This document shows, piece by piece, positions 1 through 8,732 of a stretch of 64,000 bases of DNA. Under the pieces are notes generated by a model that did no database searches, was not told the origin of the DNA, and worked only from the letters and a program-made list of their open reading frames with translations. The DNA comes from Agathobacter rectalis ATCC 33656. GTDB taxonomy: Bacteria; Bacillota; Clostridia; Lachnospirales; Lachnospiraceae. The stretch covers positions 139,001 through 203,000 of the forward strand of contig NC_012781.1 in the NCBI RefSeq assembly GCF_000020605.1, read 5' to 3'. Made by a program: the position numbers and the translations under genes. The stretch's first letter is position 1; the number at the start of each line of letters is the position of its first letter.

Positions 1-300
1 CTTCCAAATCAGCTATCCGGTGGACAGCAGCAGCGTGTGTCAATAGGGCGTGCAATCGTGAAAAATCCTGATATACTGCTCTGCGATGAGCCTACAGGAG
101 CGCTTGATTACAACACCTCAAAGGAGATTTTGAAGCTCATAGAGGATGTCAACAAAAAGTACGGAAACACCATAATCATGGTCACACACAATGAGGCCAT
201 CAAAAACATGGCAGACCACGTGATAAAGCTTAGGGACGGAGCCGTGCGCCACAACGATATCAATACAAATAAGGTTTCGGCCGAAGAGCTTGAGTGGTAA
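1..300 (+). CDS. ABC transporter ATP-binding protein, C-terminal part (cut by window start)
   Basis: The frame is open from base 1 and ends at TAA 298-300, so only the C-terminal third is visible. It begins with [12 protein letters not shown], the ABC signature, followed by the Walker B stretch [12 protein letters not shown] and the switch histidine in IIMVTHN. This order and spacing are those of the MacB/LolD/SalX class, which power FtsX-type permeases rather than importers. A permease gene of that class starts 15 bases downstream, so the two probably form one membrane complex that exports lipoproteins, peptides or antimicrobials, or transmits mechanical force. The substrate cannot be read from the sequence. 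The N-terminal Walker A lies outside the window. Confidence 0.92.
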   Translation, partial: LPNQLSGGQQQRVSIGRAIVKNPDILLCDEPTGALDYNTSKEILKLIEDVNKKYGNTIIMVTHNEAIKNMADHVIKLRDGAVRHNDINTNKVSAEELEW

Positions 301-314
301 GGAGGATTTGACCT

Positions 315-2684
315 ATGAGCAGGAAAAAGATAAAAAATCCTCTGATAAAGCGTATACCAAAGGAAATTATCGGTGACTGGAAGAAATATCTTGTTGTATT
401 TCTTTTCCTCGTGTTGACAATTGGCTTTGTATCCGGAATGTATGTGGCAAACGACAGTATGCTCACCTCTGCGGATGAGGGGGTAAGTAAATACAAGCAG
501 GAGGATGGACATTTTGAGCTTAAGGATAAGGCTGACAGCGAGCTTGTTACGGCTATCGAGTCAGGCGAGGTAAAAACAGCTCCAGACGAAAAAGACAGCG
601 ATAGCAGCAAAACTCCTGTCAAGCTTTACGAGAATTTCTATCGCAATGAGACTGAGGACTACGACGCAGACGGCAAAAAGGACGGAACCATCCGTGTATA
701 CACAAAGACCGGGAATATCAACCTTGCATGTCTCATCGAGGGCTCATTTCCACAAAATGAGAACGAAATCGCTGTGGACAGAATGCATGCAGACAACGTG
801 GGCATGAAGGTCGGTGACACAATAAAGGTCAGCGGAAAAGAATTCAAGGTATCGGGCCTTATCGCATATGTCAATTACTCCACACTGCATGAAAAGAAGA
901 CCGATATGATGTTTGATGCGATAAAGTTTGATGTGGCAATGGTGACAAAGGAGGGCTTTGAGCGCCTGCACAAGAGCATTCACTATACATATGCATGGAA
1001 ATACGAGGATGAGCCGGCTGACGACATAGAGCAGAAGGAAAAATCAGATGACTTTCTGGAGGCGATGGTGTCACAGGTTATGGCAGCAGGCAATGAAGTG
1101 GAGGACTACACACCGCGCTACTCAAATCCGGCAATAAATTTTGCCACGGACGATATGGGCTCAGACAAGGCCATGGGAGGAGTGCTTTTAGACATTCTTA
1201 TTGTGATAATCGCATTCATTTTTGCAGTGACCATAAGCAATACGATAGCAAATGAATCATCAGCGATAGGCACGCTTCGTGCGTCGGGCTACACAAAGGG
1301 CGAGCTTATTAGGCATTACCTTTCAATGCCTGTCATTGTAACATTTCTGGCAGCAGTAGTAGGAAATATACTGGGCTATACGGTGTTCAAGGATGTGGTT
1401 GTGGGCATGTATTACAACAGCTACAGCCTGCCGACATACCACACAATCTGGAATCCGGGCGCATTCATAAAAACAACGCTTGCTCCGGTGATTATAATGC
1501 TGGTTGTAAATCTTATCGTGATAATCCGCATGATGCAGCACACACCGCTTCAGTTTCTGCGTCATGACCTTAAGAAAACAAAGCGTAAAAAAGCAATGCG
1601 GCTTCCGCACTGGAGCTTCATGAGCCGTTTCAGACTGCGAATCATGTTCCAGAATGTGGCAAACTATCTGATACTTTTTGTGGGAATATTTTTCATCATG
1701 GTAATGCTCGCGATGGCAGTCGGCATGCCGGATACACTTGATTATTACAAGAAAAATACCGACAGTATGATGTTTGCAAAATACCAGTACGTACTCAAAT
1801 CCTATGTCGATGCAGACGGAAACGTGCTTGAAACCGATAACAGTGATGCAGAGAAATTTGACATGACATCGCTCTTAAGGAGGACAGATGAGTTTGACGA
1901 GGAGGTGTCTGTCTACGGAGTGGAAACAGACAGTGCATACGTAAAGCTTAAGGACATGGATTCGCTTAAGGATAATGAGGTGTACATATCAGACTCATTT
2001 GCAGATAAATATGGTATAAAACCGGGCGATACAATAAAGTTTGATGCACAGTACGAGAAAAAAACATACAAATTCAAGGTGAAGGGAACCTACGATAAAT
2101 CCCAGAGCATCGCGGTGTTTATGCCGATAGAGCATTTCGCGGATACCTTTGATTTTGCAGATGGCAGATTCAGCGGATTTTTGTCGGATACAAAGATAAA
2201 GGATATCGATGAGAGCAATATCGCAACAACAATCACGATACGCGACATCACCAAAATGGCAGACCAGCTCGACCACTCCATGGGCTCATACATGCAGTAC
2301 TTCCAGGTGCTTTGCATACTGCTCTCAGCCGTCATGATATATCTGCTCACGAAGCTCATCATCGAGAAAAATGAGACAGCCATATCGATGACAAAGATTT
2401 TAGGCTACGACAACAGAGAAATTGCAAGTCTTTATCTGGCCTCAACATCCATCGTGGTGGTTATATCAGATATCATTAGCGTAGTGCTTGGTGCAAAAGT
2501 AATGGACATTGTATGGCGCATAATGCTTCAGACCTTCAGCGGCTGGTTTTCATTCCATATGACACATGTCGGCTATGTAAAGATGTTTGCGTTTGTGCTC
2601 ATCGGTTACCTGATAGTGACAGTATTTGATTTCAGTAGAATAAAGAGAATCCCGATGGACATGGCACTAAAGAATGTGGAATAG
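315..2684 (+). CDS. FtsX-family ABC transporter permease (MacB-like)
   Basis: A 789-residue membrane protein with the FtsX/MacB plan: an N-terminal membrane segment (about residues 25-45), a long extracytoplasmic domain, a three-helix FtsX block around residues 290-410, a further membrane segment near 450, a second soluble domain, and a final FtsX block around 670-780. The start follows TAAGGAGGA at a good distance. It sits 15 bases after the ATPase gene and is almost certainly cotranscribed with it. Many Lachnospiraceae use such two-gene exporters for resistance to cationic or cell-wall-active peptides, but no substrate can be claimed here. The duplicated FtsX blocks make it a full-length double-unit permease. 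Confidence 0.9.
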   Translation: MSRKKIKNPLIKRIPKEIIGDWKKYLVVFLFLVLTIGFVSGMYVANDSMLTSADEGVSKYKQEDGHFELKDKADSELVTAIESGEVKTAPDEKDSDSSKTPVKLYENFYRNETEDYDADGKKDGTIRVYTKTGNINLACLIEGSFPQNENEIAVDRMHADNVGMKVGDTIKVSGKEFKVSGLIAYVNYSTLHEKKTDMMFDAIKFDVAMVTKEGFERLHKSIHYTYAWKYEDEPADDIEQKEKSDDFLEAMVSQVMAAGNEVEDYTPRYSNPAINFATDDMGSDKAMGGVLLDILIVIIAFIFAVTISNTIANESSAIGTLRASGYTKGELIRHYLSMPVIVTFLAAVVGNILGYTVFKDVVVGMYYNSYSLPTYHTIWNPGAFIKTTLAPVIIMLVVNLIVIIRMMQHTPLQFLRHDLKKTKRKKAMRLPHWSFMSRFRLRIMFQNVANYLILFVGIFFIMVMLAMAVGMPDTLDYYKKNTDSMMFAKYQYVLKSYVDADGNVLETDNSDAEKFDMTSLLRRTDEFDEEVSVYGVETDSAYVKLKDMDSLKDNEVYISDSFADKYGIKPGDTIKFDAQYEKKTYKFKVKGTYDKSQSIAVFMPIEHFADTFDFADGRFSGFLSDTKIKDIDESNIATTITIRDITKMADQLDHSMGSYMQYFQVLCILLSAVMIYLLTKLIIEKNETAISMTKILGYDNREIASLYLASTSIVVVISDIISVVLGAKVMDIVWRIMLQTFSGWFSFHMTHVGYVKMFAFVLIGYLIVTVFDFSRIKRIPMDMALKNVE

Positions 2685-2716
2685 GTAGTATAACTGTTTA
2701 TGATTGAACATTAACC

Positions 2717-2768
2717 CTATTTGCGCGACAAATTAATCAAAGGCAAAATGTAGATAAATTTTTTATTT
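2717..2768 (+). terminator. Weak intrinsic terminator-like hairpin after the FtsX operon
   Basis: CTATTTGC and a bulged GCAAAATGTAG can pair across a short loop, followed by a T-rich run. The left arm region (TGAACATTAACC..TTTGCGC) resembles the left arm of the strong terminator after the next gene, so the two may share ancestry. The helix is imperfect. Confidence 0.35.
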
Positions 2769-2868
2769 ACTGATAAACTATTGTATAATTTCACCAAAAA
2801 TGGTAATATTGTCTTATAATTTTAAGCTAAAGGAGTAGCAGTAGCAATAGGATTGGAGAGATGGTCAT

Positions 2869-4557
2869 ATGGAACAGAGTAAAACTAAAAAAAGAGGTAC
2901 ATTTGCAGCCAAAATCATAGTAATGGTGATTTTAGCTGTTATAGTTTCAAATGTAATTTGTATGGTATTTATTCTTGAAAGCTCCAAAAAACAAATTACA
3001 GACAGTGTCAAGCATACCATGGTAGATGTTGTTAATACAACGTCAAAAATCATGGAAAATGAGATTAGTAATTCAGGTGTTGATGATCTGGATTATGATG
3101 GTTATGCCAATAATCTTTCAGATGTAAAGCTTGAAGGCATGGACAGTGCATACATGTATGTGGTTCAAAATGATGGCACAATGCTTTATCATCCTACAAA
3201 GGAAAAGGTTGGACAGCCTGTTGAGAATGCTGTAATTAAAGGCGTTGTACAACAGCTTCAGGATGGCAAAAAACCGGGCACGACTGTTGTAGAATATGAT
3301 TTCAATGGAACAACAAAGTATTCGGCATATACGATTTTGAACAATGAAAATATACTTGTGCTTACAGCAGATGAATCTGAGGCACTTGCAGGAATCACTA
3401 CTGTAACAGGAGTTGCCGTTGGAATCATTGCTATTGTTGTGCTTATTGCAATTACTATCTCATTCATAATGGGACGCAGGCTCATGAGACCGCTTGTAAA
3501 GGTCAGTACAATAATTGAGGATGTTGCCAATGGTAATATTGAGGCAGATTTCAGTGTGGTCAAGGAGTCAAATGATGAGATAGGCCTGATTATAGAAAAG
3601 ATGAAGGAGCTCACACAATCGCTTGGAAGTATAGTCGGAAAGATAAGAAATTCCAGTGATACGATGTCATCAAACAGCTATGAGCTCAATGACACAAGCA
3701 GTCAGACACTTGCTGCAAATAACGAGATATCCAAGGCCGTCGAGGATGTTGCAGAGGGCTCTACAGGCATGGCAGCATCTATTTCCAAGATTAATGAAAA
3801 TCTTCTGGAGATGAGCAATGAAACAAAGGACATTAATGCCTCTGTTGATGAAATCAAAAACCAGACGGTAGCAGTGCAGGATAGCAGTAAAATCATGAAT
3901 GACAAGATTAAATCCATGCAGGATAGCAGCCACAAGATGGATGAGGGTATCTCAGCAATTTCAAAACGCATAGAAACTGTAAATACTACGGTTGACAAGG
4001 TGAGCAATATTGTCTCTGTCATTGAGGAAATATCCAGTGAAACCAATCTTTTGTCACTCAATGCATCTATAGAAGCAGCCAGAGCCGGCGATGCAGGAAA
4101 AGGCTTCGCAGTGGTGGCACAGGAGATTCGAGTGCTTTCAGACAATACCAATACGGAGCTTGAGAATATCAAGCAGATAATATCATCACTGGTTGAAGAG
4201 TGCAGGTATTGTGTTCAGGCATCCGGCACCATCGTCGAGGATAATGCCAAGCAGAAGGAAGAGATTAAGGCAGTACTCGATGAATTTGGCTCACTTGATG
4301 AGCAGATTCAAAAGACAGCAGAAAAAGCTGATGAAATCGAAGAGCTTGTCACTGCGATGATTGAGCTGAACGATGACATCACGAAGAGCAGCAACAGCCT
4401 GACAGACGTCAGCGCAGCAAATGCCGCAGCAACCGAAGAGATGAATGCCAACATCGAGGAGCTCAATGCGATGATGCACGGAGTTTCAGAAATGGCAGGA
4501 CACATGAATGATGAGTCTGATGGATTGAAGGAAGCATTATCGTTCTTTAATAATTAA
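2869..4557 (+). CDS. Methyl-accepting chemotaxis protein with a single Cache domain
   Basis: A 562-residue transmembrane chemoreceptor. It has an N-terminal membrane segment (about residues 14-36), a short periplasm-facing Cache sensor with the typical YMYVVQNDGTMLYHP stretch near 97-111, a second membrane segment (about 178-200), a HAMP linker (about 203-255) and a long cytoplasmic coiled coil. The signalling tip EISSETNLLSLNASIEAA at about residues 384-401 is the conserved CheA/CheW contact. Ligand is unknown. The start is chosen at ATG 2869 because GGAGAG lies 8 bases before it. It is monocistronic, with a strong terminator behind. The presence of an MCP fits a motile member of the Lachnospiraceae. 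Confidence 0.93.
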   Translation: MEQSKTKKRGTFAAKIIVMVILAVIVSNVICMVFILESSKKQITDSVKHTMVDVVNTTSKIMENEISNSGVDDLDYDGYANNLSDVKLEGMDSAYMYVVQNDGTMLYHPTKEKVGQPVENAVIKGVVQQLQDGKKPGTTVVEYDFNGTTKYSAYTILNNENILVLTADESEALAGITTVTGVAVGIIAIVVLIAITISFIMGRRLMRPLVKVSTIIEDVANGNIEADFSVVKESNDEIGLIIEKMKELTQSLGSIVGKIRNSSDTMSSNSYELNDTSSQTLAANNEISKAVEDVAEGSTGMAASISKINENLLEMSNETKDINASVDEIKNQTVAVQDSSKIMNDKIKSMQDSSHKMDEGISAISKRIETVNTTVDKVSNIVSVIEEISSETNLLSLNASIEAARAGDAGKGFAVVAQEIRVLSDNTNTELENIKQIISSLVEECRYCVQASGTIVEDNAKQKEEIKAVLDEFGSLDEQIQKTAEKADEIEELVTAMIELNDDITKSSNSLTDVSAANAAATEEMNANIEELNAMMHGVSEMAGHMNDESDGLKEALSFFNN

Positions 4558-4583
4558 TTGTAAGTATTCATAAATGAACATTG

Positions 4584-4631
4584 ACCTCCTTTGCGCTTTA
4601 AGTTTATCATTAAAGCAAAAAGGAGGTTTTT
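4584..4631 (+). terminator. Intrinsic terminator of the chemoreceptor gene
   Basis: ACCTCCTTTGCGCTTTAA pairs with TTAAAGCAAAAAGGAGGT across an 8-base loop and runs into TTTTTG. This is a clean Rho-independent terminator 27 bases after the stop codon. Confidence 0.85.
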
Positions 4632-4829
4632 GTCAGTTTTCAATGTAAATCAGTCGTAAAAGCAGTAAAATGCTTTTGTGGCTGATTTTGGTATTTGGGG
4701 GATTATTGATTATATCAGCAAAAACACGTATTATATACATATACAAAAAATTTTACTGTTCACGCTTGAGAGTGGCCGGTAACACAAAAATCTTAATATA
4801 TGATAAACAGAAGAATGAGGTATAAAATA

Positions 4830-5330
4830 ATGACAGATAATTTTGAATTTAGAAGTATACACCCAGACGAGGTAGAACAGGCAATAGCAATTGAGCAGAT
4901 ATGTTTCCCACCGAATGAGGCATGTTCTCCAAAGGCAATGACAGAGAGAATTGCAAAGGTACCACAGTTATTTCTCGTGGTAATTGACAAATCAACCGGT
5001 AAGCTGGCGGGCTTTTTAAATGGTGTGGCAACAGACGAGGAAAAGTTCAGGGATGAGTTCTTCACGGACATCGATTTATGCGATGAAAACGGTAAGAATG
5101 TGATGCTTCTTGGCCTTGACGTGCTGCCGGAGTATCGTGGACAGGGACTCGCCAGAGAGCTCGTGCACCGCTACAGTCAGCGTGAAAAGGCAAACGGACG
5201 AAAAAAGCTGTTTCTGACATGCTTAGAGCAGAAGGTAGAGATGTATAAGAAGTTTGGATTGCAGGATCTGGGGATTGCTGACTCTACCTGGGGCGGAGAA
5301 GAGTGGCATGAGATGGTGTTAAAGGGATGA
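4830..5330 (+). CDS. GNAT-family N-acetyltransferase
   Basis: A GNAT acyl-CoA transferase of 166 residues from the preferred start. The acetyl-CoA-binding motif A is visible as LGLDVLPEYRGQGLARELV (about residues 92-110), with the Q/RxxGxG/A pyrophosphate loop RGQGLA. The C-terminal half KKLFLTCLEQKVEMYKKFG is motif B. An upstream in-frame ATG at 4800 exists but lacks a ribosome-binding site; ATG 4830 has GAGG 9 bases before it. The acceptor substrate cannot be predicted. It stands just before the small gene that overlaps the split helicase, but a ten-base gap and weak spacing leave operon membership uncertain. Confidence 0.88.
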   Translation: MTDNFEFRSIHPDEVEQAIAIEQICFPPNEACSPKAMTERIAKVPQLFLVVIDKSTGKLAGFLNGVATDEEKFRDEFFTDIDLCDENGKNVMLLGLDVLPEYRGQGLARELVHRYSQREKANGRKKLFLTCLEQKVEMYKKFGLQDLGIADSTWGGEEWHEMVLKG

Positions 5331-5340
5331 ATGTGATAAT

Positions 5341-5664
5341 ATGGAAAATAAAGTATCAGATAACGTTATAGAAAAAAATTATAGGGAGTGTCTTAAATTC
5401 AATGAAATCAGCGAAAGTGGGGCCTGCAATTTTGACATGGCAACAGCAAAGGCTGCCCTTGAAAATCTGTATGAGCTATACAAAAATGGCATATCAACAG
5501 GTCGTTTCACAAAGGATAAGGACTATGTGGTAAGGTGTGCTGACCTGGTGATATTGGCGGAGGAGAACAAGGACAGCTTGTTTTATGATGCATGGCGCAT
5601 ATGGTTTAGATACTTTGTATCGATGGGCTATGCCGGATGGAATGAGCTGTGGGAGGTAGTATGA
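5341..5664 (+). CDS. Conserved hypothetical protein upstream of the split helicase
   Basis: A 107-residue soluble, mostly helical protein rich in charged and aromatic residues (for example the C-terminal YDAWRIWFRYFVSMGYAGW). I do not recognise the family. Its stop overlaps the start of the helicase fragment by the ATGA arrangement (5661-5664), which implies translational coupling, so before the helicase was split this was very likely the first gene of the helicase-Nudix operon. The base composition is that of the backbone, not of the AT-rich island that follows. No membrane segment, signal peptide or metal-binding motif is visible. Confidence 0.7.
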   Translation: MENKVSDNVIEKNYRECLKFNEISESGACNFDMATAKAALENLYELYKNGISTGRFTKDKDYVVRCADLVILAEENKDSLFYDAWRIWFRYFVSMGYAGWNELWEVV

Positions 5665-5792
5665 ATAAACAAAAAATAGCAGAACTACGTGCCGGCTTGG
5701 AAACCGGCTTCATCAACAGTGGATACAATTCGAGCCTGGCTTATCAGCCGCAATTTTTGTCAAATAACCATAAAGAGGGTAAAAACCTTTGA
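5661..5792 (+). pseudogene. N-terminal remnant of a PLD/DEAD-box/DUF3427 helicase
   Basis: An in-frame 43-codon stub whose sequence (for example LRAGLETGFINSGY and LSNNHKEGK) matches what I know as the very N-terminus of large Firmicutes helicases that have a phospholipase D-like nuclease domain, an SF2 helicase core and DUF3427. It begins with a good GGGAGG site and overlaps the preceding gene. The reading frame leaves the family sequence after about codon 41 and stops at once. The rest of the same gene family reappears at 26392, from Walker A onward. The PLD domain and linker, probably well over 200 codons, are missing from both pieces. I infer one ancestral gene broken by the island. Confidence 0.75.
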
Positions 5793-5826
5793 TTGGAGAC
5801 ATTTCCTTGAAAAGTAAAAAACAAAG

Positions 5827-5855
5827 TTGACGATATAAAACTCTGGTTTTATAAT
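5827..5855 (+). promoter_or_regulatory. Near-consensus vegetative promoter driving the defence operon
   Basis: TTGACG and TATAAT are separated by exactly 17 bases. It lies in the 126-base gap between the helicase stub and the Z1 gene, the first gene of the long operon. This is the best-matching housekeeping promoter noticed in the window and suggests constitutive expression of the island. Confidence 0.8.
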
Positions 5856-5918
5856 AGGGTTATGGAAAAGGTAAAAAATTGTCGATAAAATTTCAAATGT
5901 ACCAATGGAGGAATGCAT

Positions 5919-8732
5919 ATGTCTAATTTTAGTTTGCCTGAATATGATCAACACAGAGAATGGATTCGTAATGCGAGAAATCGTAACATGAAGTGGGAAG
6001 AGATTGATTATGCGGGGCGTGGTAATGATGAAGGATTATCAGAATTCTTAACCCAACAGTCCTTATTGAATTTTTGGAAAGAAGTTAGTTGCAGTGAATG
6101 GAAAGAACTCGTTCGCTTACAAAAAGAGGCAGAAGAACAGACACAGGTTATAGATTATCTTAGTGGTCAGGCTATGATTATGGGTGAAGGCGAAGATAAT
6201 GATGTTACGGTACCAGCAGATCCACAATCCGCATGGCAGTTATATAGAAAAAAATTGATTAAGGGTGGTTTTAAAGAAGAAATCGTTGATGAGATGGAGA
6301 GAACTACATTAAAGATTTTGAAGAGACTGAGCAGTGACACAACCGAAATGAAACCAGTTAAGGGATTGGTTATTGGTAATGTTCAGTCTGGAAAAACTGC
6401 AAATATGGCAGCTTTAATGGCTATGGCGGCTGACTGGGGATGGAATATGTTTATAGTTTTATCTGGAACCATCGAAAATCTTAGGCAACAAACACAAAAC
6501 CGGTTATTAAATGACTTAAATTGTCAGGGCAATCTCAATTGGAATGGGTTAGAGCATTTATCTAAAAAACCAATGTTAGGACAAAGAACACAGGATTTAC
6601 ACTTTGATAAAACGTCAAAACAGAGATATTTTACAGTTTGTCTGAAAAATCCGGGAAGACTCAGGGGGCTTATACAATGGCTGCAATCTGATGGTAATAA
6701 ACAAAAACAGATGAAGATACTGGTTATAGATGATGAGGCTGACCAGGCTGGTATTAACACAGCAAATGTTAATAGTTCAACGATTAGAACAATTAATAGA
6801 TTGATAAGAGATTTGGTAAATGGAAGAAATGAGAAATCGCAGGAAATCAGTAATAAATATAAGGCGATGAATTATATTGGATATACAGCCACGCCATATG
6901 CAAATATATTAAATGAGGCTGGAGAAGATTCGTTATATCCTAGAAATTTTATATCAACATTAAGCGTGTCAAAGGAATATTTTGGACCACAACAGATATT
7001 TGGACTTGAGGGTGGGGATTATGATTATGATGGTTTAGATATCGTGAGAATTATTGATGAGGATGATCTTCAGGCAATCAAAGAAATTCATGAAGAAGGA
7101 TCCCTGTATGTTCCACTTGCGTTACAGGATGCTATATGCTGGTTTCTGTGTGGCGTAGCCTGCATGAGAATATGGGGATACGGAAAGCCGATTAGTATGT
7201 TGATACATACAAGTCAGAAAACTGATCATCATCAGAATATTGCAGAAGCGGTCAGAGATTGGATTGTGAGCAAAGATGTAGATGAGATGATTAGAAGATG
7301 TGAAAAAGTATGGAATACAGAAACCAGTCAATTTACATTTGAAAAGTTTAGAGAACAATATCCACAATACGATAGGAAGGATGAAGAAATAAACAGATAT
7401 CCTTCATTTGAGGACATACGTAAGGAAATTACAATTTTGTTGAGTAAAGAACCAACTAATATTCCATTGGATGAGGACGATGAGTTCGCATATCACGAAG
7501 GAATTCATATGTGTATTGATAATTGCAAGAATAATGGAATTACCGACGATGGAATGTATGTCAGATTGGCATATCCTACGGCTGATAATATGCCAACACC
7601 AGCACCGGCGTTTATTGTTGTGGGTGGAGCAACTTTGTCCAGAGGTTTAACAATTGAAGGACTTATCAGCACATTTTTTCTTCGTTCTGTCAGTCAGGCG
7701 GATACACTTATGCAAATGGGGAGATGGTTTGGATACAGAAAAGGGTATGAGTTGTTGCCGAGATTATGGATTACATCTAAGACAAATGATCAATTTAAAT
7801 TTCTTGCAGCGCTGGATCAGGAGTTACGTGATGAAATACATGAAATGGACACCTTAGGAAAGAGTCCGGCAAATTATGGACCAAGAGTGAAAAATACTCC
7901 TAAAGCAAGTTTTATACGTATAACTGCAAAAAACAGGATGCAGAGTGCACAAGCAACAGATATGGATTTCAGTGGCTCTTTTAATCAGACATATTTGTTT
8001 GATAATGATGTAGCAGTGCTGAAACATAACATTGTTGAGACTGAAAAGTTTATTGCTTCATTAGGACAACCGGAAGAACGAAAAGAATGCAATCAACATG
8101 CGGAAAATTCTTTTATTTGGAGGAATGTTGAATTCTCTTTGGTGAAAAAATATCTTGAAGAGTACAAATTTAATTCGAGATTAGGAGTTTTCAATGATAT
8201 AGCTTCTGTTATTGCTTGGATTGAAAAAATTTCAGCAGAAGGGAAACTTGAAAATTGGAATATTATTTTGGCTGGAAAAGGTAGTGGTTCTGTTTGGAAT
8301 TCACCAGTAGGTCCGGTAAAAAAAGTAAGCCGTACAAGGAAGAAATTGAATAATGAATCGGATACGGTAATAAATATTGGTGTTTTAAGGGATCCAAAAG
8401 ATATTATAGCTGATATAGATTTGGAAGGACAGCCGCAAGAGATTGTGAGCAAGGTTAAGAATTTTAAATCAAAATATGCAAAAGAGATTAGAAGTTTAGC
8501 TGGTTTAGATTCAACTCCACAGTTGATTGTTTATGTAATAGATAAAGATTCAAAAGCGGTAAAAGGCTTTGATACGAGAGAAGATCTAGATTCGGTTGAG
8601 GATATTGTAGGTATTTGTATGAATATTCCGGGTGGAAAGCGCGGAACAGATTATACAGCGACTGTATCTATACATATGCAAAATAATCCGTTTGACGACG
8701 AAGGTGACTTGGAGGGAACAAATGAAAATTGA
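5919..8732 (+). CDS. Z1-domain SF2 helicase/ATPase of a MutL/MORC-type restriction-modification system
   Basis: A protein of 937 residues with SF2-like motifs: Walker A GNVQSGKT near residue 155, Walker B VIDDEAD near 270, and motif III GYTATPYA near 323. The C-terminal half contains the Z1 signature region (GGATLSRGLTIEGL...MQMGRWFGYRKGYE, about 570-615). Z1 proteins (PF10593) are known partners of GHKL/MutL-like ATPases in restriction-modification and Mza-type defence loci, where they probably translocate on DNA. ATG 5919 is preferred over ATG 5913 because GGAGG is 7 bases before it. The next gene overlaps its end by 11 bases. AT-rich codon use differs from the backbone. Confidence 0.9.
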   Translation: MSNFSLPEYDQHREWIRNARNRNMKWEEIDYAGRGNDEGLSEFLTQQSLLNFWKEVSCSEWKELVRLQKEAEEQTQVIDYLSGQAMIMGEGEDNDVTVPADPQSAWQLYRKKLIKGGFKEEIVDEMERTTLKILKRLSSDTTEMKPVKGLVIGNVQSGKTANMAALMAMAADWGWNMFIVLSGTIENLRQQTQNRLLNDLNCQGNLNWNGLEHLSKKPMLGQRTQDLHFDKTSKQRYFTVCLKNPGRLRGLIQWLQSDGNKQKQMKILVIDDEADQAGINTANVNSSTIRTINRLIRDLVNGRNEKSQEISNKYKAMNYIGYTATPYANILNEAGEDSLYPRNFISTLSVSKEYFGPQQIFGLEGGDYDYDGLDIVRIIDEDDLQAIKEIHEEGSLYVPLALQDAICWFLCGVACMRIWGYGKPISMLIHTSQKTDHHQNIAEAVRDWIVSKDVDEMIRRCEKVWNTETSQFTFEKFREQYPQYDRKDEEINRYPSFEDIRKEITILLSKEPTNIPLDEDDEFAYHEGIHMCIDNCKNNGITDDGMYVRLAYPTADNMPTPAPAFIVVGGATLSRGLTIEGLISTFFLRSVSQADTLMQMGRWFGYRKGYELLPRLWITSKTNDQFKFLAALDQELRDEIHEMDTLGKSPANYGPRVKNTPKASFIRITAKNRMQSAQATDMDFSGSFNQTYLFDNDVAVLKHNIVETEKFIASLGQPEERKECNQHAENSFIWRNVEFSLVKKYLEEYKFNSRLGVFNDIASVIAWIEKISAEGKLENWNIILAGKGSGSVWNSPVGPVKKVSRTRKKLNNESDTVINIGVLRDPKDIIADIDLEGQPQEIVSKVKNFKSKYAKEIRSLAGLDSTPQLIVYVIDKDSKAVKGFDTREDLDSVEDIVGICMNIPGGKRGTDYTATVSIHMQNNPFDDEGDLEGTNEN

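Noticed and set aside
4800-4830. ATG 4800 as the start of the acetyltransferase
   Set aside because: There is no ribosome-binding site before it, whereas ATG 4830 has GAGG at 9 bases.
5772-5792. Exact target-site duplication around the 20.6-kb island
   Set aside because: Only GGGTA is shared by the left and right breakpoints, too short to claim, and helicase codons are missing between them.
5913-5921. ATG 5913 as the start of the Z1 gene
   Set aside because: It leaves only one base after GGAGG; ATG 5919 has the normal 7-base spacing.
7654-7857. Second-frame ORF inside the Z1 gene
   Set aside because: It overlaps the Z1 signature region in another frame and has no start signal.
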